A stretch of 32,478 nucleotides of DNA, taken from NCBI GenBank assembly GCA_021740825.1, contig JAIOZA010000032.1, positions 1 through 32,478 of the forward strand, read 5' to 3'. The notes below the pieces were generated by a model. That model did not search any database. It was not told the DNA's origin and was given only the letters and a program-made list of their open reading frames with translations. This document shows positions 23,137 to 32,326 of the stretch, piece by piece. The position numbers were made by a program, and so were the translations under genes. Every line of letters starts with the position of its first letter. Within the stretch, counting starts at the first letter, position 1. Source of the stretch: Bacteroidia bacterium (GTDB lineage Bacteria; Bacteroidota; Bacteroidia; B-17B0; Aurantibacillaceae).

Positions 23137-25980
23137 TTAATGCGCCTCTAACCAATTGGCTCCTACTCCCATTCCAACCTCAACTGGAACATTTAGCGGA
23201 AGAGCATTTTTCATGTGTTTTTCAATAATTGGTTTTATTAAATCTAACTCTGGTTTATAAACATCAAACACTAACTCATCATGCACTTGCAAAATCATTT
23301 TTGATTTAATATTCATTTGTTTTAATTCGTTATGAATATTAATCATCGCCACTTTTATCATATCAGCAGCAGAACCTTGTATGGGCGCATTAATAGCATT
23401 TCGTTCAGCGAATGATCTAACAGTTGCATTGTTAGAATTAATATCTTTTAACCAACGTTTACGTCCCATTAATGTTTGCACATAACCATGCTCTTTAGCA
23501 AAATTAATTTCATTATCCATATAAGTTTTAATGGAACCATATTGCGCAAAATAATTATCAATCAATTGTTTTGCTTCAGCACGAGGAATATTTAAATTTT
23601 CTGATAAACCAAATGCACCTTGTCCGTATATAATTCCAAAGTTCACGCTCTTAGCTTTATAACGCATTTCTTTAGTCACTTCGCTCTCTTCAATACCATA
23701 AACCTTAGCAGCTGTTGCTGTATGAATATCCTTCCCTAAATTAAAGGCTTCGCACATATTTGGATCTCCACTTATTGAAGCCACAATACGCAATTCAATT
23801 TGCGAATAATCGGCGCTTAGTAAAACATAATCTTCGTTACGTGGTATAAATGCTTTACGAATTTGTCTTCCTCTTTCAGTTCGAATTGGAATGTTTTGTA
23901 AGTTTGGATTATCACTACTTAAACGACCTGTTACAGCAACTACTTGATTAAAAGTGGTATGTATGCGATGTGTTTTTTCGTTAACTAATAAAGGCAAGGT
24001 ATCAACGTAAGTTGATTTTAATTTAACCAATTCGCGATAATCCAAAATTTTAGCCACAATAGGATGCTTACCTTCTAGCTTAGATAAAACATCTTCGCCT
24101 GTAGCGTATTGCCCTGTTTTTGTTTTCTTAGGTTTATCAATAATTTTTAAATACTCAAATAAAATTTCGCCAACTTGTTTTGGAGAAGATATATTAAATT
24201 TGGTGCCAGCTAATGCTTGTATTTCCGAATCAACTTTGGTTATATCTTCTTGCAATTGCGCCGAAAATTCATTTAATCCTGCAACATCCACATTAATTCC
24301 TTCTCGCTCCATTCCGGCTAAAGCTTCAATTAATGGTAACTCCACTTCATGAAATAATTTTTCTGTTCCCGATTCTTTTAAATGAGGTTCAAAAGCTTGT
24401 TTTAATTTTAGAGTAATATCAGCATCTTCGGCAGCGTAATCTTTAATAATATCTAAAGGAACCGAACGCATACTAATTTGATCTTTTCCTTTTTTACCAA
24501 TTAATTCTTCGATGCTAATTGGCGAATAATCTAAATAGGTTTCTGCTAAAATATTCATGTTATGGCGCATATCAGGCATAAACAAAAAATGAGCAACCAT
24601 CGTGTCCCACAATTTATTTTTAATTTCAACGCCATAATTTTTTAAAACCTGTAAATCGTATTTTATATTTTGTCCAATTAATATCTTTGTTGCACTTTCA
24701 AAAATAGGTTTAAACAAATCAATTAAAGATTGTGCTTCCATTTGATTTTCTGAAACAGGAACGTAATATGCTTCATTTTCTTTAACTGCAAACGACATTC
24801 CTACAACCTCAGCATTAATAGTATTTAAATCAGTTGTCTCCGAATCAAAACAATACTCGGTGCTTACGTTCAATAAAGCAATTAAGTTGTTAATAGACTC
24901 TGGCGAGTCGCACAACATATAATTAGGATTTAAATCCTTAATTGTTTTAAATACTTTAGCCGCTTCTGCAACTGCTTCTATGTTTTCTTCACTAAACATA
25001 TCGCCTGTGGTAAACAAGTCAGGTTTTGCTTTTACAGTTTCTTTTGGTTTAGCTGCTGTTGCAAAATTAGAGGACTCTTTTGCACCGCCAATATCTTCGC
25101 CTAATACTTTTTGTGCAATGCCTCTAAATTCTAATTCAGAAAACAACTCACGCAAAGCCTCTTTATTAATAGCTTTAAGCGCTAACTCCTCTTCATTAAA
25201 TTCAACTGGTACATCTAAAATTATAGTAGCCAACCATTTTGACTGTAATGCTTTTTCTTTATTATTTTCTACTTTTTCTTTTAGCTTACCTTTAAGTTTA
25301 TCTGTATTCTCTAATAAATTTTCAATGGTCCCAAAATCCTTCACCAACTGAATGGCTGTTTTCTCCCCTACTCCGGGAATTCCAGGAATGTTATCAACCT
25401 TATCGCCCATTAATCCAAGTATATCAATTAACTCAGCAACATTACGAATATCCCATTTTTTACAAATTTCAGGCACTCCCAATATTTCGGCGCCATTACC
25501 CATTCGGGCAGGTTTATAGATAAATGTATTTTCATCAACTAACTGACCGTAATCTTTATCCGGCGTCATCATATATGTAGTAAAGCCTTTTTGCTCTGCA
25601 ACTTTTGCTAAAGTACCGATAGCATCATCTGCTTCAAAACCTGGCGTTTTAATAATTGAAATATTAAAGCCTTCAATCAATTGTATAATGTAAGGTAAAC
25701 AAGCGCGCAAATCTTCAGGCATTTCTTCGCGTTGTGCTTTGTACTCTACAAATTCGGTATGCCTGATTGTTACCTCTGGGGTATCATATACAACTGCTAT
25801 ATGGGTAGGTTTTTCTTTATTTAAAATTTCTAATAACGTATTAGTAAATCCAAATATGGCTGAAGTATTTAATCCTTTTGAATTAATGCGTGGGTTAGTG
25901 CTAAATGCAAAAAATGCTCTATAGATTAATGCATACGCATCAAGAAGAAATAATTTTTTTGGAGTATCTTTAGTTATCAT
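23137..25980 (-). CDS. polA: DNA polymerase I
   Basis: Replication and repair polymerase that removes RNA primers and fills gaps. The 947 residues hold a 5'-3' exonuclease domain (about 1-300; LLDAYALIYRAFFAF, GFEADDAIGTLAK, MGDKVDNIPGIPGVGEKTA), an active 3'-5' exonuclease domain (about 355-540, with the DxE motif in CFDSETTDL and later KYDLQVLKNYG and YAAEDADITL), and the family A polymerase domain with motif A (DYSQIELRIVA), motif B (RYKAKSVNFGIIYGQGAFG) and motif C (QVHDELVFDV). All catalytic residues are in place. It starts three bases after the preceding gene and is probably the last gene of the run from cysS. Confidence 0.98.
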   Translation of the reverse strand: MITKDTPKKLFLLDAYALIYRAFFAFSTNPRINSKGLNTSAIFGFTNTLLEILNKEKPTHIAVVYDTPEVTIRHTEFVEYKAQREEMPEDLRACLPYIIQLIEGFNISIIKTPGFEADDAIGTLAKVAEQKGFTTYMMTPDKDYGQLVDENTFIYKPARMGNGAEILGVPEICKKWDIRNVAELIDILGLMGDKVDNIPGIPGVGEKTAIQLVKDFGTIENLLENTDKLKGKLKEKVENNKEKALQSKWLATIILDVPVEFNEEELALKAINKEALRELFSELEFRGIAQKVLGEDIGGAKESSNFATAAKPKETVKAKPDLFTTGDMFSEENIEAVAEAAKVFKTIKDLNPNYMLCDSPESINNLIALLNVSTEYCFDSETTDLNTINAEVVGMSFAVKENEAYYVPVSENQMEAQSLIDLFKPIFESATKILIGQNIKYDLQVLKNYGVEIKNKLWDTMVAHFLFMPDMRHNMNILAETYLDYSPISIEELIGKKGKDQISMRSVPLDIIKDYAAEDADITLKLKQAFEPHLKESGTEKLFHEVELPLIEALAGMEREGINVDVAGLNEFSAQLQEDITKVDSEIQALAGTKFNISSPKQVGEILFEYLKIIDKPKKTKTGQYATGEDVLSKLEGKHPIVAKILDYRELVKLKSTYVDTLPLLVNEKTHRIHTTFNQVVAVTGRLSSDNPNLQNIPIRTERGRQIRKAFIPRNEDYVLLSADYSQIELRIVASISGDPNMCEAFNLGKDIHTATAAKVYGIEESEVTKEMRYKAKSVNFGIIYGQGAFGLSENLNIPRAEAKQLIDNYFAQYGSIKTYMDNEINFAKEHGYVQTLMGRKRWLKDINSNNATVRSFAERNAINAPIQGSAADMIKVAMINIHNELKQMNIKSKMILQVHDELVFDVYKPELDLIKPIIEKHMKNALPLNVPVEVGMGVGANWLEAH

Positions 25981-25983
25981 ACA

Positions 25984-26556
25984 TTAATTAGTTAGCGGCG
26001 TTTTATTAAATTCTACAAAATAAGCTTCAAGTGTTTCTGCTTTTAAAAGAATTTCTTTTTGTTCAGAAATTTTTTGGACAAGTAGTTTGTTAGATTTAAA
26101 AAAATCCTTCAATTGTTTTTTCACATTTTTTTCATCAATGACTTTAAACTGCCCATCACTTTTTTCTTCGAGTACACAAAATTCGTTTATTTCGTCCACA
26201 ATTCCTTCATGTACTTCTTCAAAAACTATTTGAAATAAAGATGCTTTACCTTTACTTAATAGCTTAAAAAAACAAGGTCTATCATTATGATAAGCACTGA
26301 TGTAGTAATAGTTATTGAGGCAGTAACCATTTATTTTATCGGGTGTGTACAGTCGTATTTTATTCGCTTTATCTTTAAAACTAATTTTTTGATACAATTC
26401 ACTTTTTTTAATTTTCGGAATTTTAACAGCACCTCGAATTGTGTCTCCTTTAGGCATTACCATGTATGCCTCTTCAAATGTATCGGTGTTTTTTTTTGGT
26501 TGCGAAAAAACTACTATTGAAGTAAATAGGAATAAAGTGCAAAATAAGTGTTTCAT
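25984..26556 (-). CDS. Secreted protein of unknown function
   Basis: A 190-residue protein with a signal peptide ending VVFSQ (residue 19). The mature part is beta-rich at first (EEAYMVMPKGDTIRGAVKIP, KISFKDKANKIRLYTPDKI) and helical at the end (LKDFFKSNKLLVQKISEQKE). A start like GDTIRGxVKIP followed by YxPxxI is seen in small unknown exported proteins of Bacteroidota. No catalytic motif is seen. It lies 37 bp after the glutaminyl cyclase gene and three bases before polA. Confidence 0.75.
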   Translation of the reverse strand: MKHLFCTLFLFTSIVVFSQPKKNTDTFEEAYMVMPKGDTIRGAVKIPKIKKSELYQKISFKDKANKIRLYTPDKINGYCLNNYYYISAYHNDRPCFFKLLSKGKASLFQIVFEEVHEGIVDEINEFCVLEEKSDGQFKVIDEKNVKKQLKDFFKSNKLLVQKISEQKEILLKAETLEAYFVEFNKTPLTN

Positions 26557-26593
26557 TAGTTAATAATGTAAGTATGATTTTTAGTAAGTTAAC

Positions 26594-27433
26594 TTAAAGT
26601 GGAAATTTTATTTCGTAAATAGTTGGCCACAATTTGCCGGTTACGAGTACTTTTCCAGAAACAGAATCATAGGCAATACCGTTAGTTTCTAAGGCATTTG
26701 GATTTCTTGTTTTACTTTCATACAACAAATTACTTAAATCCATTTTACCAACCACATCGCCCGTATTTGGATCTATTTTTACAATATAATTTGTTGTCCA
26801 AATATTAGCGTAAATATATCCCTTAATAAATTCAAGTTCATTTAAATGTTCAAGGACATAACCATTTTCCGCCACATCTAAAATTTTTGTAACACTAAAA
26901 TTAGTAGGATCTAAGTAGGTTAGATAACTTGTACCATCACTCATGATTAAACTTTTTCCATCAGTTGTTAATCCCCAACCTTCGCGGTTAGCGTATGTAA
27001 ATTGACCAATATTTTTAAAGGTTTTTCCGTCATAAATAAATCCTGTTTGATTTTTATAAGTTAACTGAAAAACTTTTCCATTTAAAAAAACAATTCCTTC
27101 GCCAAAATAAATCGATTTATCAATTTCTGCTTTTACATCAATTTTACCAGTTTTTAAATCCACAATTCCAAATAATGATTTTGCTTGCGGTAAATTATCT
27201 GGGGCTCCTGTACTTTCAAATAACTTATTGTCATTAAACAATAAACCTTCTGTAAATGAATTTACATCATGTGGATATTGATTTTGAACCGTAAATTTAA
27301 TTTCAGGAATTTTAGGAGATTCTGCAACAACTGGCTGCTCAACTGTTTTTTCTTTTATTGTATCAGATTCGCACGAAAGAATAAAAGCTAAAGAAATAAT
27401 AAGGCAAGCAACATATTTTAATTTATAACTCAT
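26594..27433 (-). CDS. Glutaminyl-peptide cyclotransferase (plant-type), lipoprotein
   Basis: Converts N-terminal Gln of proteins to pyroglutamate, in the periplasm. It has 279 residues: a lipoprotein signal (FILSC, Cys21), a linker, and a five-bladed beta-propeller of the Glu_cyclase_2 family from about residue 47. The family signature is the start FTVQNQYPHDVNSFTEGLLF and FESTG, then repeats such as GKVFQLTYKNQTGFIYD, and the end ALETNGIAYDSVSGKVLVTGK. Many Bacteroidota export proteins whose mature form starts with Gln, including several in this window, which gives a plausible set of substrates. It is 15 bp downstream of cysS. Confidence 0.92.
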   Translation of the reverse strand: MSYKLKYVACLIISLAFILSCESDTIKEKTVEQPVVAESPKIPEIKFTVQNQYPHDVNSFTEGLLFNDNKLFESTGAPDNLPQAKSLFGIVDLKTGKIDVKAEIDKSIYFGEGIVFLNGKVFQLTYKNQTGFIYDGKTFKNIGQFTYANREGWGLTTDGKSLIMSDGTSYLTYLDPTNFSVTKILDVAENGYVLEHLNELEFIKGYIYANIWTTNYIVKIDPNTGDVVGKMDLSNLLYESKTRNPNALETNGIAYDSVSGKVLVTGKLWPTIYEIKFPL

Positions 27434-27448
27434 ATATAATTTTAAATT

Positions 27449-28912
27449 TTAGATACTCCAAGTAGTGCCCTCTTTACTATCTTTTACTTGAATATTTGCT
27501 GTGGTTAATCTATTTCTTATTTCATCTGAAGTTGCAAAATCTTTATTTGCTTTTGCTTTATCTCTTAAATCTAAAACTAGCTGCATCGTAGCTTCTAAAG
27601 CATTACTTGCTTTACCAGTTTCTTCTTCTTTTTTCAATCCCATCACATCAAACACAAAATGTTGATATATTTTGTTTAATAAATCTAAATCAAATTGCGT
27701 TAGGCTTGCCTTTTTATCGTTAGCTGAATTAATTGCGCGAATGGCGTCAAACAAATGTGCAATAACCACAGGCGTATTAAAATCATCATTCATTGCGTTG
27801 TAACATTCTTTCTCTAAAGCTGCAATGTTTTCTGATGAGGTTGATGAAGGCTTTAAGGTTTGAAGCACTTTATAACTATCCATTAAACGATTATATGCTT
27901 TCTCTGCGCCAGCTAATGCATCATTACTAAAGTCTAAGGTGCTGCGGTAATGGGTTTGCATCATAAAAAATCTAACGGCCATCGGACTAAAGCCCTTAGT
28001 TAATAATGGATGATTACCAGTAAATAATTCCATAGGTAAAAAACTATTCCCTAAAGATTTACTCATTTTTTGTCCGTTAACGGTTAGCATGTTTGTATGC
28101 ATCCAATAGTTAGCAGGACTTTTACCACAATAAGCTATATTTTGAGCAATCTCGTTGGTGTGATGAGTTGCTTGCAAATCCATACCGCCGCCATGTATAT
28201 CAAATTGTTCTCCTAAATATTTAGTACTCATTGCCGAGCATTCGATATGCCAACCCGGAAATCCAACACCCCAAGGACTTGGCCATTTCATTAAATGCTC
28301 TGGCTTTGCTTTAATCCATAATGCAAAATCAAGCCTTCCTCTTTTTTCCTCTTGCCCATCTAAATCGCGCGTATTTTCTAATAACTCTTCTAGCTTTCGA
28401 TTAGTAAGTGCTGTATAATTATTTGTCGTGGCATATTTTTCTACATCAAAATAAACCGTGCCATTATGTTCGTAGGCTAAACCATTTTTTATAATTTGCT
28501 TTGCTATTTCTTGTTGCTCAATAATATGACCAGTTGCTGTTGGCTCTATACTTGGCGGTAATGTATTAAACATCGCCATAATGTCCCTAAAACTAACCGT
28601 ATATTTTTGTACAATTTCCATGGGCTCAAGCTGAGACAACTTTGCTTTTTTAGAAATTTTATCTTCACCAACATCCGAATCTCCCTCTAAATGTCCGGCA
28701 TCAGTAATGTTTCGAACGTATCGTACTTTATAACCTAAATGCAATAAATAGCGATAAATAATATCAAACGACATAAAGGTTCTACAATTTCCTAAATGCA
28801 CGTCGCTATAAACTGTGGGTCCACAAACATACATTCCCAAAAACGGAGCGTTAATGGCCTTAAATTCTTCTTTTTTTCTATTGAGCGTATTGTAAATAAA
28901 TAATTTTTCCAT
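27449..28912 (-). CDS. cysS: Cysteinyl-tRNA synthetase
   Basis: Charges tRNA-Cys. A class I synthetase of 487 residues with the HIGH-type motif in VYSDVHLGNCRTF, the KMSKS motif (KMSKSLGNS), and zinc-binding residues in CGPTV, HIECSAM and HHTNE. The C-terminal DALR-like helical domain is present (NDDFNTPVVIAHLFDA, AKANKDFATSDEIRNRL). Length and motifs are standard. It heads the run cysS - glutaminyl cyclase - unknown secreted protein - polA; a terminator separates it from the gene upstream. Confidence 0.98.
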   Translation of the reverse strand: MEKLFIYNTLNRKKEEFKAINAPFLGMYVCGPTVYSDVHLGNCRTFMSFDIIYRYLLHLGYKVRYVRNITDAGHLEGDSDVGEDKISKKAKLSQLEPMEIVQKYTVSFRDIMAMFNTLPPSIEPTATGHIIEQQEIAKQIIKNGLAYEHNGTVYFDVEKYATTNNYTALTNRKLEELLENTRDLDGQEEKRGRLDFALWIKAKPEHLMKWPSPWGVGFPGWHIECSAMSTKYLGEQFDIHGGGMDLQATHHTNEIAQNIAYCGKSPANYWMHTNMLTVNGQKMSKSLGNSFLPMELFTGNHPLLTKGFSPMAVRFFMMQTHYRSTLDFSNDALAGAEKAYNRLMDSYKVLQTLKPSSTSSENIAALEKECYNAMNDDFNTPVVIAHLFDAIRAINSANDKKASLTQFDLDLLNKIYQHFVFDVMGLKKEEETGKASNALEATMQLVLDLRDKAKANKDFATSDEIRNRLTTANIQVKDSKEGTTWSI

Positions 28913-28937
28913 AAAAATAGTAGGTTATAAATTTAAT

Positions 28938-28968
28938 AAAAAAAAGACGGCAAAGTCCGTCTTTTAAT
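28938..28968 (-). terminator. Rho-independent terminator after the MORN-like gene
   Basis: AAAAGACGG (28942-28950) pairs with CCGTCTTTT (28957-28965) around the loop CAAAGT. On the minus strand a run of eight Ts follows, so it ends the gene at 28990-29886 just before cysS. Confidence 0.9.
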
Positions 28969-28989
28969 AATTTAAAGATATTTTAAAAA

Positions 28990-29886
28990 TTAGTTTTCTA
29001 TGGGAGCATCGCCAACATAAAAGCCATTTTTATATATTGAAATTCGCTGTAGTATACCGTTGTCATCATAAATATAGGATTTACCTTCTATTAATCTATT
29101 GTCTTTAAAAACACCATCTTTTGTAATTAATTTTTTTTTATTATATGTTATGTGTTGTCCATTTAATATTAAAGGGCCTTTAGTAGTTATTCCGTTTGGT
29201 CTTTCATCTTCCTTAAGCACTAATTTAGGAGCTTGCATCAATGGTGTATCTTTAATTTTAACAAGAGGTTTCTTTGGCTCAAATTCTTTAATAGAAGCTA
29301 AATCCGCCGCACCATCCACATACATTTTTTCAGCCTTTACATCGCCATTTTCGTGATATTCTTTAATAATTCCAGTTTCTTTTCCATTTATAAAGTTACC
29401 TTCAATAGCTATTTGGCCATTTGGATGATAGTATTTTATGTTTCCTTCTCGCTTTCCGCTAGTATTAAAATTAAATTCATGTTGTAGTTGTCCGTTTTCA
29501 TAATACAATTTATATGAACCAGTCCAGCGGCCATTTTTCCAATTTCCCTCCTCCATTATTTTACCACTTTCGTGATACATAATAACGTAGCCTTCGGGCC
29601 TACCATTTTGAAAAGTTACTTGATTTTTTAAGTTGCCATTGCAATAGTACTCAAGCCATTTACCAATTTTACGATTATCAAGATACTTTCCTTCCTCAAC
29701 TTTTTGTTCAGCGGTATAACACGTTCCTTGTTTATTTTTACCCTTAATAATCCACTTACCTTGTTTTTTGCCAAAATTATCAACAGCATTTATAGTATCA
29801 CCATTAATTCCCTTTTCAAATGATATAATCTGAGCATGGATTATTTGGTAAGCCAATAATATCAGAATAATATAATTATTTTTCAT
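28990..29886 (-). CDS. Secreted MORN-like (YwqK-type) repeat protein
   Basis: About 298 residues from the ATG at 29886; an in-frame ATG four codons upstream is also possible. A signal peptide (MKNNYIILILLAYQIIHAQ) shows it is exported. Residues about 35-205 carry six to seven repeats of about 22 residues of the type GKxxxxYxxGxxxxxxxFxNGxxxG (CNGNLKNQVTFQNGRPEG, YHESGKIMEEGNWKNGRWTG, YHPNGQIAIEGNFINGKETG), with a further repeat near the end. Automatic annotation often calls these YwqK antitoxins, but no toxin gene is adjacent and the protein is secreted. Repeats probably form a beta-sheet platform. Confidence 0.85.
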   Translation of the reverse strand: MKNNYIILILLAYQIIHAQIISFEKGINGDTINAVDNFGKKQGKWIIKGKNKQGTCYTAEQKVEEGKYLDNRKIGKWLEYYCNGNLKNQVTFQNGRPEGYVIMYHESGKIMEEGNWKNGRWTGSYKLYYENGQLQHEFNFNTSGKREGNIKYYHPNGQIAIEGNFINGKETGIIKEYHENGDVKAEKMYVDGAADLASIKEFEPKKPLVKIKDTPLMQAPKLVLKEDERPNGITTKGPLILNGQHITYNKKKLITKDGVFKDNRLIEGKSYIYDDNGILQRISIYKNGFYVGDAPIEN

Positions 29887-30033
29887 TGAAAAAAGCAATT
29901 AATTAAGTACGTAATAGTATGTTTATTATTTAAAATTGCCTATTAAATAACGCATATCACTACAATTTGTTTCAAATTTATTTTTTAAGTTATTTAGCGC
30001 AGTATAAGTTACTAACTTTTTTTGAAACACTTT

Positions 30034-30975
30034 TTATGCCAAATTTTGCAACATATTTTTTACTAGAGATGGGAGATTATATTTTGCAGACCATTTCCAA
30101 TCATTCCTAGCCTCATCTTCTAAGATGCTTTGAGGCCAGCTATTTGCAATATCTTGCCTGAAATCAGTTTTATAAGTAATTGTGAAATCGGGAATATGCT
30201 TTTTAATTTCAGCAGCAATTTGCTCCGGAGTAAAACTGATGCCAGCCAAATTATAACTACCTCTAATTTTTATATTTTCAGCAGGTGCATGCATTATTTC
30301 AATCGTTGCTCTAATAGCATCTTCCATATGCATCATTGGCAAAGCGGTGTCAGCACTTAAAAAGCATTCGTAAGTTTTATTTTTTAAAGCTTCATGGAAA
30401 ATATGCACTGCATAATCCGTAGTTCCGCCACCCGGCGCCGATTTCCAACCAATTAAACCTGGATATCTTAAGCTTCTCACATCTACACCATATTTATGAA
30501 AATACCACTCACACCATCTTTCTCCAGCTTGTTTACTAATTCCGTAAACAGTTGTTGGTTCCATCACCGTATATTGTGGCGTATTAATTCTTGGAGTTGT
30601 GGGGCCAAAAACTGCAATAGAACTAGGCCAATAAACTCTTGAAATATGTTTTTCTTTTGCTAAATCCAAAACATTAAACAAACCTTCCATGTTTAATTTC
30701 CATGCAAACATAGGGTTTTGTTCTCCAGTTGCTGAAAGTAATGCCGCTAAAAGATATACATGAGAAATCTTATGCTTTTTAATCACACCTAATAATGCAT
30801 CTTTATCCAATACATCTAATTTTTCAAATGGATTAACTTCCAGAGCTTCAATTGGTTTTAAGTCTGCTGCAATGACATTGCTTGAGCCATATAATAAACT
30901 TAACTCTTGCACCAACTCAATGCCTATTTGACCACCAGCACCTATTATTAAAATTTTATCTTCTTTATTGTACAT
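30034..30975 (-). CDS. L-threonine 3-dehydrogenase-like short-chain dehydrogenase
   Basis: Oxidises L-threonine to 2-amino-3-oxobutyrate with NAD+. A 313-residue extended SDR enzyme: the Rossmann motif GAGGQIG near residue 13, VYWPSSIAVFG with the catalytic Ser, the YxxxK pair in YGISKQAGE, and the family-typical YPGLIGWKSAPGGGTTDYAV and MMHMEDAI. These segments match the SDR-type threonine dehydrogenases of Flavobacteria rather than UDP-sugar epimerases. It is transcribed alone; a + strand promoter lies in the gap before it. Confidence 0.88.
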   Translation of the reverse strand: MYNKEDKILIIGAGGQIGIELVQELSLLYGSSNVIAADLKPIEALEVNPFEKLDVLDKDALLGVIKKHKISHVYLLAALLSATGEQNPMFAWKLNMEGLFNVLDLAKEKHISRVYWPSSIAVFGPTTPRINTPQYTVMEPTTVYGISKQAGERWCEWYFHKYGVDVRSLRYPGLIGWKSAPGGGTTDYAVHIFHEALKNKTYECFLSADTALPMMHMEDAIRATIEIMHAPAENIKIRGSYNLAGISFTPEQIAAEIKKHIPDFTITYKTDFRQDIANSWPQSILEDEARNDWKWSAKYNLPSLVKNMLQNLA

Positions 30976-30987
30976 GATAAAAATCAG

Positions 30988-31016
30988 TTGTGTTTTTTAC
31001 TTTTTCACTACCTTTG
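30988..31016 (+). promoter_or_regulatory. Promoter of Bacteroidota type, pointing to trhO
   Basis: TTG (30988-30990), an 18-bp spacer and TACCTTTG (31009-31016) followed by CAAACG match the TTTG/TAnnTTTG consensus. The next + strand gene starts at 31239, which would give a leader of about 215 nt. I see no gene or clear riboswitch in that leader, only AT-rich sequence. Confidence 0.6.
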
Positions 31017-31238
31017 CAAACGTAATTAAAAATGCGCTTAAATAAAAATGAGTTTATTTGAATTATAAATATTAATTAATTTTTATTTGAATTAAGAATC
31101 TTTTTTACTTTTAAACATAAAAAATAGTATAACCTGCAATTATATCTATTATGAACTATTCATCATATAAACAAAAACATCTGATAATAAGGATGATGAA
31201 TAAACCATGTGGCTATAAAAAAACAATAATGTTTTCAC

Positions 31239-32315
31239 ATGAAAATGCCTGAATTAAGAAACCGAATTAACAAAGACGAACTTAAAGCGCGTTTAGCTCA
31301 AGAAAAAATTGAGCGTGTAACTTTCTCGTTTTACAAATATGTAAAAATTGAACGTCCAAAAGAATTTAGAGATGAATTATTTACTAATTGGACCAATTTA
31401 AATTGTTTTGGTAGAATATATGTTGCTAATGAAGGTATTAATGCTCAAATGAGTATTCCTAAAGAAAACTGGGATTTTTTTGTAAAAGAATTATATAAGG
31501 ATAATCGCTTTAAGAATGTACCGTTTAAAATAGCAGTTGACGGAAACGGAAAATCATTTTATAAATTAATTATTAAAGTAAAAGAGAAAGTAGTTGCAGA
31601 CGGTATTAGCGACCCTGACTTTGACGCATCGCATACAGGCAACTATTTAAATGCCCAAGGATTTAACAAAGCTATTGAAGATCCAAACACAATTGTTGTG
31701 GATATGCGAAATCATTACGAAAGTGAAGTTGGAAGATTTGATAACGCATTTTGTCCTGATGCTGATACTTTTAGAGAAGAATTGCCTTTGGTAGTTAATC
31801 ATTTAAAAGGACAAGAAGACAAAAAAGTAATTATGTATTGCACTGGTGGAATTCGCTGTGAAAAAGCAAGTGCATATTTAAAGCATAAAGGATTCAAAGA
31901 TGTAAATCACCTTCAGGGCGGCATTATTCAATATGCTAAGGAAGTAAAAGAACAAGGTTTAGAAAGTAAATTTAGAGGAATTAACTTTGTGTTTGATGAG
32001 AGAATTGGAGAGCGTATTACCAACGATATTTTGAGTAAATGCCACCAATGCGGTAAACCAAGTGATACCCATGTTAATTGCAAAAATGACGATTGCCATT
32101 TACTTTTTATACAATGTGATGAATGTGCGGCTACAATGCAAGGCTGTTGCACACCTAAGTGTAAGGACATTGCTGCTTTACCAATAGAAATGCAAAGAGA
32201 ATTAAGAAAAGGACGTATAAAAAACGGACCTGAATGTTTATCGGTTTACAAAAGTAGATTACGTCCTAATTTAGCAGAAATATTAAAAAATGATTTATCT
32301 TTAAATAAAATTTAA
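31239..32315 (+). CDS. trhO: tRNA uridine-34 hydroxylase (rhodanese-domain protein)
   Basis: Oxygen-dependent hydroxylation of wobble U34, the first step to 5-methoxy/5-oxyacetyl uridine in tRNA (YceA/UPF0176 family). The 358 residues hold the N-terminal acylphosphatase-like domain (YKYVKIERPKEFRDEL, GRIYVANEGINAQMS), a rhodanese domain (about 145-245; VVDMRNHYESEVGRF, active-site loop CTGGIRCEKAS) and the C-terminal Cys-rich tail (CHQCGKPSDTHVNCKNDDC, CDECAATMQGCCTPKC) that binds metal. The length is usual for the longer family members. ATGs at 31239 and 31245 are equally possible starts. Confidence 0.94.
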   Translation: MKMPELRNRINKDELKARLAQEKIERVTFSFYKYVKIERPKEFRDELFTNWTNLNCFGRIYVANEGINAQMSIPKENWDFFVKELYKDNRFKNVPFKIAVDGNGKSFYKLIIKVKEKVVADGISDPDFDASHTGNYLNAQGFNKAIEDPNTIVVDMRNHYESEVGRFDNAFCPDADTFREELPLVVNHLKGQEDKKVIMYCTGGIRCEKASAYLKHKGFKDVNHLQGGIIQYAKEVKEQGLESKFRGINFVFDERIGERITNDILSKCHQCGKPSDTHVNCKNDDCHLLFIQCDECAATMQGCCTPKCKDIAALPIEMQRELRKGRIKNGPECLSVYKSRLRPNLAEILKNDLSLNKI

Positions 32316-32326
32316 AACAACCACTA

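Noticed and set aside
24980..25351. 123-residue reading frame on the + strand inside polA
   Set aside because: It is antisense to well-conserved polA codons and low in complexity; a shadow frame.
28990..29886. Antitoxin of a toxin-antitoxin pair (YwqK label)
   Set aside because: The protein is secreted, no toxin-size gene is adjacent, and it is ended by its own terminator.
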